NCBI GenBank assembly: GCA_947457075.1
Contig: CANGUG010000006.1
Span: 62,001-126,000 of the forward strand
Reading direction: 5' to 3'
DNA length: 64,000 nt
Source of the DNA: Bacteroidota bacterium
Lineage (GTDB): Bacteria > Bacteroidota > Bacteroidia > Chitinophagales > Chitinophagaceae
The number at the start of each line of letters is the position of its first letter. The first letter of the stretch is position 1. The notes beneath the pieces are model-generated. The model was not told the DNA's origin. It saw only the letters and a program-made list of their open reading frames with translations, and searched no databases. Below are positions 37,742 through 44,847 of the stretch, piece after piece. Position numbers and translations under genes: made by a program.

Positions 37742-38635
37742 ATGTATTTTATTGTGTACATTTTTTTTTATCTTATTTCCTTATTGCCTTGGCGTGTGCT
37801 TTATTTTGTAAGTGATGTAATTGCTTTCTTGTTGAGAAAAGTGATTAAGTATAGAGTAGATGTAGTGCAACAGAATTTAGCCATTGCTTTTCCTGATAAA
37901 TCGCAAAAAGAAAGAATAAAAATTGCGAAAGAATTTTATCAGCAGTTTACAGACTCCTTTATTGAAACCATCAAATTGATCTCTATTTCTGATAAAACAT
38001 TTCAAAAACGATTCAGCTCCAATATTGAAGTGATTAATGATTTATATGCATCAGGTCAATCTGTACAAATCATGGCTGGACATTTTTTCAATTGGGAGTT
38101 TGCCAATTGGGGTGTCGCTAAATATGGCAAGTATCCTTTTTTAGCAGTGTATATGCCTTTAAGTAATAAAGCCTTTAACAAGTTAATTTATGACATTAGG
38201 GCGAGGTATGGTTCAATTTTAATACCAGCAACAAATTTCCGCACACAGTTTCATAAGTATGCCAATGAGGGTCCTTACACAATGGCCCTTGCAGCCGACC
38301 AAAACCCAGGTAATCCCTTACAGGCTTATTGGGTCAATTATTTTGGCAAACTCACGCCTTTTGTAAAAGGGCCAGAGAAAGGGGCTAAACTCAATAATAC
38401 CGCTCAGGTTTTTGTTCATTTTTATAGAACTAAACGGGGTTATTATCATTCCGAATATGAATTAATGACCACCCAACCTAATGACTTTAAAGACGGTGAA
38501 TTGACCAGCTTGTATGTTAAAATTTTGGAAGAAAAAGTAAAGAAAAATCCTTCTAATTATTTATGGAGTCATCGTCGTTGGAAATACACTTATGATGCTG
38601 CCTTGCATGGAAATTTAGTAGTCCACTCGCTATAA
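37742..38635 (+). CDS. LpxL/HtrB-like lipid A acyltransferase
   Basis: Inner-membrane acyltransferase that adds a secondary acyl chain to lipid A. N-terminal membrane anchor MYFIVYIFFYLISLLPWRVL, then RVDVVQQNLAIAFPDKS, the catalytic H-x4-E in GHFFNWEFANWG near residue 114, ALAADQNPGN and the C-terminal YLWSHRRWKYT. 297 residues fits. Whether it is the LpxL or LpxM type cannot be told. Follows ispG by 19 bases. Confidence 0.9.
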   Translation: MYFIVYIFFYLISLLPWRVLYFVSDVIAFLLRKVIKYRVDVVQQNLAIAFPDKSQKERIKIAKEFYQQFTDSFIETIKLISISDKTFQKRFSSNIEVINDLYASGQSVQIMAGHFFNWEFANWGVAKYGKYPFLAVYMPLSNKAFNKLIYDIRARYGSILIPATNFRTQFHKYANEGPYTMALAADQNPGNPLQAYWVNYFGKLTPFVKGPEKGAKLNNTAQVFVHFYRTKRGYYHSEYELMTTQPNDFKDGELTSLYVKILEEKVKKNPSNYLWSHRRWKYTYDAALHGNLVVHSL

Positions 38636-38790
38636 AGAGGTGAACAGCTTGCATTGGTAAAAGAATAGGGAAAAGAACGGCGAAAAGAAAAGGAAGGAGT
38701 TCAATTGCAAAAAGAAAAGGGAAACAGGATATTGAAATGATAAGCTAGCTAAGTATTAGCTGGAATAACAATAGTATTGGTTGAACTAGC

Positions 38791-39480
38791 CTAGTCTTCT
38801 AAGAAACTAGTTTTGGTTGGATCTGTTTTAGAAATTTTCGCTTTCTTAATACTTTCAAAACTAAATTTCTCTTTTAAATTTTGAATTGCTAACCAACCCT
38901 CTGCTACCACCCGAATATTGTGTATTCCTTGTTTCTTTAATATACTTGCTGCAAGGGTATTGGTATTTCCTGCATCACTAATAATGTAAATATTAAAATG
39001 TTCGTCAAGTTCTGACATACTTCCTGGATCCATGAATTCAGAAAGTGGCAATGAAACTGCATTTTTGATATGCCCCTCATTATAAGCAGCTTCCTCTCTA
39101 ATGTCCAAAGGCATTAAGTATTCATCAAATGGAATATCCATTGCTAACTCATCTGCTTCTACTTCAATTAGCATATCTTTTTTGTATCCTGCATTTTCCC
39201 AACTTGAAAAACCACCGGCTAAATACCCTTTTATATTATCAAATCCTGCTTCATTAAAATAGGCAATTGTTTCCTTTTCAATGGTTGGATCTAATACAAA
39301 AACAAGGGAGGAAGATTTTTGAATCATCCCCATCGCTACTGCATATTTAACAGTAGCGGGGGTGATATTTAAAGAGTTTGGGATATGACCTTGCATCCAT
39401 TCTTCAGGCATTCTTGCATCTACTAAAACAATGGAGGCATCCTCAAGCAATTGCTTGAATTGGTCAATTGATAAAACCAT
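38791..39480 (-). CDS. Tandem rhodanese-like protein without cysteine
   Basis: Two rhodanese domains: domain 1 near 10-100 (LVDARMPEEWMQGHIPNSLN, GYLAGGFSSWENAGY), domain 2 near 115-205 (PLDIREEAAYNEGHIKNAVS, VVAEGWLAI). The active-site loops read VFVLDPTIEK and IYIISDAGNTN instead of a Cys-centred loop, and the whole protein has no cysteine. So it cannot carry persulfide. The layout resembles the C-terminal rhodanese pair of MBL-fold persulfide dioxygenase-like fusions, without the MBL part. ATG chosen 1 base after the arsR stop. Confidence 0.82.
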   Translation of the reverse strand: MVLSIDQFKQLLEDASIVLVDARMPEEWMQGHIPNSLNITPATVKYAVAMGMIQKSSSLVFVLDPTIEKETIAYFNEAGFDNIKGYLAGGFSSWENAGYKKDMLIEVEADELAMDIPFDEYLMPLDIREEAAYNEGHIKNAVSLPLSEFMDPGSMSELDEHFNIYIISDAGNTNTLAASILKKQGIHNIRVVAEGWLAIQNLKEKFSFESIKKAKISKTDPTKTSFLED

Positions 39481-39481
39481 A

Positions 39482-39817
39482 TTATCCAACTAGTTGCTCA
39501 ACAAATTGGTTGATTTGTTCCAATCTGCTGTAGTCCACAGTATAAAAAATAAATTTACCTTCTCTAGTTGTTTCTACAATACCAGCTCTTCTTAAAATGG
39601 CTAAATGTTGTGAAGCAACTGATTGCTCTAAGCGAAGTTTTACGTAAATTTCTGTTACAGTCATTTTTTGTTGCTCATCAATTAGTTTAACTATTTGTTG
39701 ACGCAATTTGTGGTTTAAAGCTCTTAAAATCATTGCTGCTTTTTTGCTGTGAAGCAAATCCACTTTTAATGGTGACTTACCATTTGATAATTGAAGTTGG
39801 GGTAAAGATTGATTCAT
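39482..39817 (-). CDS. ArsR-type winged-helix repressor
   Basis: 111-residue ArsR/SmtB family protein. HTH: MTVTEIYVKLRLEQSVASQ then HLAILRRAGIVETTREGK, with a C-terminal wing and dimer helix. No cysteine anywhere, so neither the ELCVC metal site nor the SqrR/BigR thiol pair is present; it must sense something else or act by concentration. Operon with the rhodanese gene, separated by 1 base. A -7 box lies upstream. Confidence 0.9.
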   Translation of the reverse strand: MNQSLPQLQLSNGKSPLKVDLLHSKKAAMILRALNHKLRQQIVKLIDEQQKMTVTEIYVKLRLEQSVASQHLAILRRAGIVETTREGKFIFYTVDYSRLEQINQFVEQLVG

Positions 39818-39860
39818 TACAATTCCGTTAATTGGGGGTGATAAACTAATAATTGTTTAA

Positions 39861-39868
39861 CAAAATTA
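39861..39868 (-). promoter_or_regulatory. -7 box of the arsR-rhodanese operon
   Basis: Minus strand TAATTTTG, exact TAnnTTTG, 43 bases before the arsR ATG. The following bases include a weak dyad (TAAAC-8-GTTTA, 39842-39859) that could be the ArsR operator. Both are modest signals. Confidence 0.4.
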
Positions 39869-39942
39869 CGTTATTAATTTAAAAAATAATATATATTTCC
39901 TTGCGAAATTGGAAATTCTGACAAGTATTTATACTATATCTT

Positions 39943-40638
39943 CTACTTTTGCTGCTTTGGAGGGGCTTGGTAGAAATCTTTCAGGTAAGAAGGACGACTA
40001 TAAGCTATATCCTCAAAGTCCTTTTCTGCCCATTTTTCAAGTGCAAGATTCGTTAAATCAGCCATATTATATTGGTCATCAGAACAATATAAATTTTCCG
40101 CTGTCATTAATTCCCTTATTTTGACAGCACCATTGCCTATACACAATAAGGGCCCATTTTCCAATAGCTTGTGCATATATGGCTCATCAAGCACAATCGC
40201 TTGTTCCGAAAGGAGGGTTGTTAAATCAGGCTTGTAAATTGCCCCAAACACTTCCATTCTTTTCGCATCAATCATACTAAATATTTGAATGGATGCATTT
40301 TGACTCATTATTTTCAAATGAGTGATAGCGTGCTTTGCCAATAACTTTAATGTTGAAATGCCAATTAAAGGTTTACCAAGGGCATAGGCGATTCCTTTGG
40401 CACTAGCAAGTCCAACCCTTAAACCTGTATAACTACCAGGGCCCATGGTTACCACCACCGCATCAATACTTTGCATAGTCATACCCGATGATTGCAATAT
40501 TTTTTGGATGGCAGGTTGTACAAATGAAGCATGGGTATTGGCCATTGAATTTTCCTCTAAAGCCAATACATGGTGGTCATTGCTCATGGCCACTGTGGCT
40601 TTTTCACCTGAGGTATCTATGTATAAAAATGTTGCCAA
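39943..40638 (-). CDS. tsaB: tRNA threonylcarbamoyladenosine protein TsaB
   Basis: Scaffold protein of the TsaBDE complex that makes t6A37 in tRNA. Starts MATFLYIDTSGEKATVAMS; VVVTMGPGSYTGLRVGLASA near residue 62 is the family signature (ASKHA fold). 231 residues is usual. A -7 box (TATTTTTG) sits 18 bases upstream. Divergent from ridA. Confidence 0.95.
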   Translation of the reverse strand: MATFLYIDTSGEKATVAMSNDHHVLALEENSMANTHASFVQPAIQKILQSSGMTMQSIDAVVVTMGPGSYTGLRVGLASAKGIAYALGKPLIGISTLKLLAKHAITHLKIMSQNASIQIFSMIDAKRMEVFGAIYKPDLTTLLSEQAIVLDEPYMHKLLENGPLLCIGNGAVKIRELMTAENLYCSDDQYNMADLTNLALEKWAEKDFEDIAYSRPSYLKDFYQAPPKQQK

Positions 40639-40656
40639 TCTATTTTAATTGTTTTG

Positions 40657-40664
40657 CAAAAATA
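40657..40664 (-). promoter_or_regulatory. -7 box of tsaB
   Basis: Minus strand TATTTTTG matches TAnnTTTG, ending 18 bases before the tsaB ATG. No -33 at the standard spacing. Confidence 0.4.
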
Positions 40665-40714
40665 AGCGTGTAATTGATAGAAAAATAAGAAATTGTGCCT
40701 CTAATATCATTTAT

Positions 40715-41101
40715 ATGTCAAAACAAATAATCAAAACGGACAAAGTGCCTGCTCCTATTGGACCTTATAGCCAGGCAGTGATTGCAAATGGCTTTTTATT
40801 TGCGAGCGGTCAAATTGCATTTAATCCTTCCACTGGAGAATTGGTAACCGATACCATTGAAACAGAAACTAAACAGGTGATGGAAAATATCAAAGCTATT
40901 TTAGAGGAAGCTGCATTGAGTTTTGACCATATTGTCAAAACCACTATTTTTTTAAGTGATATGCAATTGTTTTCACAAGTCAATGAAGTGTATGGTAGTT
41001 ATTTTAGTGCCAATTTTCCTGCACGTGAAACAGTGGCTGTTAAAACATTGCCTAGAAATGTAAATGTAGAAATTAGTATAACAGCAGTGGTAAACTTATA
41101 G
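40715..41101 (+). CDS. ridA: RidA family reactive-enamine deaminase
   Basis: Hydrolyses reactive 2-aminoacrylate-type imines. MSKQIIKTDKVPAPIGPYSQ is the conserved N-terminus, NGFLFASGQIAF follows, and FPARETVAVKTLPRNVNVEI holds the active-site Arg. 128 residues and no signal peptide. The first in-frame codon upstream would add 22 non-conserved residues. It overlaps the end of the convergent epimerase gene by 6 bases. Confidence 0.95.
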   Translation: MSKQIIKTDKVPAPIGPYSQAVIANGFLFASGQIAFNPSTGELVTDTIETETKQVMENIKAILEEAALSFDHIVKTTIFLSDMQLFSQVNEVYGSYFSANFPARETVAVKTLPRNVNVEISITAVVNL

Positions 41102-42031
41102 TGACTTAGTTATTAATTGATACGCTGTTGTTAAAGTCCATTGTTCCTGGGGTTGTAATAAATACAACCCCATTTTATTATTCAAACTATCAGGGGCTGC
41201 TGATAAATTTTCAATGGCAATGCTTTTTCTGTGAGGAGGCGTATATAATTGCAAATAGGGATAATTTTTGTCTGGCTTTACAATTAAGGTGTAAAGATCG
41301 TTCTCTAATATACAGTCACTATTATTTTTATCCAATAAATATCCATTGTCTAACTGCGTTGTGCCAATCATTGCTTTACTGCCATAAGTGTTATCTGGGA
41401 TGATGTTGCCAGTGGGGATCAATTCTTCATCATATTCCATAATCCCTTCGCAATTAAACTGTAGGCTGCATTCATTTATCGTTTCTTGCAATTTAAAATA
41501 TGGATGCCATCCATCCATCATAGGGATCACCATATTTTCCTTGTTGGTAAGGATTGTTTCCGCGATGACTAGGTTGTTTTCAAAAAGGCTCCATTTTATT
41601 TGTATGGAGTATTTAAATGGAAATCCTTTATCGCTTTTTTGATAGTGGTAAGTGAGCAATACACTAGCACAATTTGTATTTATAGTTGTTTCCTCAATTT
41701 CAAAATGGGCATCGTAAATGATTCCATGTAACGCATGCTTGCCCAAATAGAATTTTTCAATTGTATAATCCTTACTCAAGTGCTTGTATTGCCCATTGAA
41801 TAATCTGCAAGAAAAAGGGTTCATTTTACCACCCTTAAATCCATTTGCTTCAAATTCGCCCCACCCATGCTCCAACTTATTTCCATCAATAATATTCCAA
41901 TTGTTTGACTGTACCCAGCTATTTAATAAACCCCCTTTGCTAATGATATCTATATACACATTTGAGCAATCATCAGTAATTCGTATGCGTTTAAAGGTAC
42001 TGATAGATTGAATATCAATTGAAAATGACAT
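41096..42031 (-). CDS. Aldose 1-epimerase family protein
   Basis: Galactose mutarotase fold, 311 residues. The ATG giving MSFSIDIQSIS was chosen; a frame 12 codons longer has no conservation. Catalytic His is in DGWHPYFKL near residue 175, and the Glu in IAIENLSAAPDSLNN near 283. These are the GalM-type pair. True sugar substrate unknown. Convergent with ridA. Confidence 0.88.
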   Translation of the reverse strand: MSFSIDIQSISTFKRIRITDDCSNVYIDIISKGGLLNSWVQSNNWNIIDGNKLEHGWGEFEANGFKGGKMNPFSCRLFNGQYKHLSKDYTIEKFYLGKHALHGIIYDAHFEIEETTINTNCASVLLTYHYQKSDKGFPFKYSIQIKWSLFENNLVIAETILTNKENMVIPMMDGWHPYFKLQETINECSLQFNCEGIMEYDEELIPTGNIIPDNTYGSKAMIGTTQLDNGYLLDKNNSDCILENDLYTLIVKPDKNYPYLQLYTPPHRKSIAIENLSAAPDSLNNKMGLYLLQPQEQWTLTTAYQLITKSL

Positions 42032-42097
42032 GTTTATTGCTTTGTTGGTTTTATTAAAACTTATCAATTAACTTTGGGTACTTAAATTCCATTTCGA

Positions 42098-42670
42098 ATG
42101 TACAAATTTTTTAGCATCGTTTTTATTTTTATTGGTCTAACTGTTCATGCACAAAAAGCAGGTAGATATGACAGTACTTTAAAAATTGGTAAATCAGGTT
42201 ACAGAGTGAATTGCATGAATCGTGAAAAGAGTCAAAATATTTTAAGTATTAAACCAATTGGGTTTAAAAATGAAAGTAGAGAAGTAGCAGTAGAAATAAA
42301 AGCAAAAGTGACCTCGGCAGAAATTGACGATCTTAATCAAGATGGCTTCCCCGACCTAATCATTTATCTAATGGAACCCACTGGCAAAACCAATTTATTT
42401 TGTGTAAGCTCAAGAGAAAACGAGACCATGCAGCCTATTTATTTCCCAGACATTACCAATGATAGTCAGTTAAGTAAAGGCTACCGCGGTAATGATGACT
42501 ATAAATTAGTGGAAGGTATTTTATTTAGAAAGTTTCCAATTTACGATGCGGATACAACTATAAAAGTGCCTACTAAAAGAGCAAGACAAATTATGTATAG
42601 GGTAGTGGTAGGTGACCGAGGAGTACTTAATTTTAAGCCCTTCCGAAATTTTGAATTAGATATTGATTAG
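42098..42670 (+). CDS. PliI-like periplasmic lysozyme inhibitor
   Basis: 190 residues. Signal peptide MYKFFSIVFIFIGLTVHAQ, then a domain with strong resemblance to PliI, the inhibitor of invertebrate-type lysozyme: DDLNQDGFPDLIIYLM near residue 77, KGYRGNDDYKLVEGILFRKF near 128, ARQIMYRVVVGDRGVLNFK near the end. The SGSxxY loop that plugs the lysozyme site in characterised PliI is not seen (EPTGKTN instead), so activity is uncertain. Its stop overlaps the porZ stop by 4 bases. Confidence 0.7.
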   Translation: MYKFFSIVFIFIGLTVHAQKAGRYDSTLKIGKSGYRVNCMNREKSQNILSIKPIGFKNESREVAVEIKAKVTSAEIDDLNQDGFPDLIIYLMEPTGKTNLFCVSSRENETMQPIYFPDITNDSQLSKGYRGNDDYKLVEGILFRKFPIYDADTTIKVPTKRARQIMYRVVVGDRGVLNFKPFRNFELDID

Positions 42671-44847
42671 TAGCCATCCGCAATTACAATTTTTCCAACT
42701 GCTTTTTCATTGCCTGTAAGGTCTCTTACAAAAACCAGATAAATACCTGAAGCCAATTTCTGTCCTTCAATAGTTCGTGCATTCCACAATGCCTGCCCAC
42801 CAAGTGCATTTGTTTGATATAAAAGTCGGCCCGATATATCGGTTATTTTGACTATCGCATTGTTTACTAAACCCCTTATTGCAATACTGCCATTGTAATT
42901 GCTTGAAACTGGATTAGGAAATATTTGAATTGTATTTTGTACTTCTTTCCCAGCAGTGGCAGTACCTCTATAACTCACCATTTGATTATTTGTATTGATA
43001 AATACCTCTCCTGATTTTGGATGAATTAATATTTGCATAATCGTATCTGAAGGAAGGGGACTATTGGATTTAGTAAAATGATGAATGATGGTTAACCCAT
43101 CTTCACTCAATAACCAAGCCCCGTTATTGGTACCAATCCATTTTCGATTGGCGCCGTCTATACTTATACAATTCACTGTTTCTTTTTGAAATAAATAACC
43201 ATTAAAACCATTGTTATTTACAATGGGCAAATAAGCATTACAAGGATCCGAGGCAATATCCCCGCAATTAAAAATACCAATTCCATTATCGGTACCAACC
43301 CAAACGCTCCCTTTCAAATCATTGGCAATACTAGTAACATTAGTACTTGGTAGGTTTCCATTTGAACTGTTAGTGCCCAGTTGTTTCCATGTTTCATTGG
43401 AGAAAATTGCATTAGATTGGTAAACATATATGCCTCCTTTATTGGGTGCAATGATCCATGCCTGTCCTTGATTATTTAATTCAAATTGGGAAAGACCGTT
43501 TTTTGAAAACGCATTAGGCATACTTATGTTGCTCCAGTTGCCGTTTGAATATTTCACTAATCCTTGTTGATCTTGAATAGCCCAAACAGTGTTGGTCGGA
43601 TCAATTTTTAATTGTTTGAACGCTCCAGTTAAACTATTTGGACGACTCATTTCAAATTGATTATTCATCAAACGAATAATGGAGTTATTGTTTGTAAACC
43701 AGTAACTATCGTCTAAAGGGGAAATAGCAGCATACTGAACATTGGGGAATCGGCTACCACCATAAGTGGTAATATGTTGCCATCCTGCTTCGTCTAATTT
43801 TGCAAAACCAATACTAGTGTTACCATAAGGGGCGAGTAATGTTTTTTCATTGATTGTGCCATTTCCTTTTAGGCTTGCTTTTAAGCCACTAATTTTGACC
43901 CAATCAATGCTGTTATTGGTTTTATGCAATAATCCATTTATGCTATCTGCTACCCAATATTCATTTCCATTGACCAGGGTTTGTTTTGGCAAGCTTAGCA
44001 CATTGCTATCAATAAGCACTGAAACGTTGTTATTGTTAATTTGCAGTAATTGACCTTTTTGATTAGGATAACGAATGCCCACAATCAGCTGACTGAAACT
44101 GGTATCTATACTGCTAATGGTAGCGTTGATGTTTTGGTAAATTGGATTTGTATTTGGATAGAGGTATATATTATTTTCGTTCCCTAAATAAATTACACCT
44201 TTACTTTGTGTGATATTTTTTAATGAATTTCTATTGTAAGTATCAATACTAGACCATTTCCCAACTGATGGATTTGATAATTGAATGGGAGCAGCCCAAA
44301 ATCCATTATTGGTTAAGGTAAATAAACTATCACGGGCAATGACCAAATCGTAGGTTTTGGTGGATTGTCGATTGTTGTTAGGGAACCAAGTATCTTTTAC
44401 TTCATGCTGTATTAAGTCAATGACTACAATACCAAAATTGGTAGCGATAAACCCCCATTTATCATATACATGCAAAGCATTAATGCTTCGGTCAGCATAA
44501 ATTGTTGAAAGTTGAATCGAATTCAAATTAAAAACCTGGTCCTCTTTGACAATATCAATATTGCTTGTGTTATAAATAACGATCAGTTGCTGCTGATTTT
44601 GATCCCATGCAATTTGCTGAATACCTATATCACTTAAGCCATTAGACTTGTCAATGCTATTTATTTTATCCCCTTCTATACGAAAAATTTGATATGGACT
44701 TGCCGTATAAATGGCGTCACCTTTTACCACCTGATGTAAACTATGGTTGTCAAAATGCGTCCTCCATTGTCCAATCCCGCCCAATGGATTTTGTCCAATG
44801 GAACTTAAAGCCATTGCAATGCAAAATATGGTGGCAAAGTATTTCAT
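42667..44847 (-). CDS. porZ: T9SS-associated protein PorZ
   Basis: Type IX secretion component that recruits A-LPS to the attachment complex on the cell surface. Signal peptide MKYFATIFCIAMALSSIG; the N-terminus QNPLGGIGQWRTHFDNHSL is typical of PorZ. Two beta-propellers follow, with repeated WVGTDNGIGIF-like blades. The C-terminal domain (about 650-726: IFPNPVSSNYNGSIAIR, ISGRLLYQTNA, LASGIYLVFV) is a type A T9SS sorting signal. ATG overlaps the stop of the GH3 fusion (TAATG). Confidence 0.88.
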   Translation of the reverse strand: MKYFATIFCIAMALSSIGQNPLGGIGQWRTHFDNHSLHQVVKGDAIYTASPYQIFRIEGDKINSIDKSNGLSDIGIQQIAWDQNQQQLIVIYNTSNIDIVKEDQVFNLNSIQLSTIYADRSINALHVYDKWGFIATNFGIVVIDLIQHEVKDTWFPNNNRQSTKTYDLVIARDSLFTLTNNGFWAAPIQLSNPSVGKWSSIDTYNRNSLKNITQSKGVIYLGNENNIYLYPNTNPIYQNINATISSIDTSFSQLIVGIRYPNQKGQLLQINNNNVSVLIDSNVLSLPKQTLVNGNEYWVADSINGLLHKTNNSIDWVKISGLKASLKGNGTINEKTLLAPYGNTSIGFAKLDEAGWQHITTYGGSRFPNVQYAAISPLDDSYWFTNNNSIIRLMNNQFEMSRPNSLTGAFKQLKIDPTNTVWAIQDQQGLVKYSNGNWSNISMPNAFSKNGLSQFELNNQGQAWIIAPNKGGIYVYQSNAIFSNETWKQLGTNSSNGNLPSTNVTSIANDLKGSVWVGTDNGIGIFNCGDIASDPCNAYLPIVNNNGFNGYLFQKETVNCISIDGANRKWIGTNNGAWLLSEDGLTIIHHFTKSNSPLPSDTIMQILIHPKSGEVFINTNNQMVSYRGTATAGKEVQNTIQIFPNPVSSNYNGSIAIRGLVNNAIVKITDISGRLLYQTNALGGQALWNARTIEGQKLASGIYLVFVRDLTGNEKAVGKIVIADGY

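Noticed and set aside
41096..41101. Frameshift or fusion between ridA and the epimerase gene
   Set aside because: The genes are convergent and merely overlap at their stop codons; both are full length.
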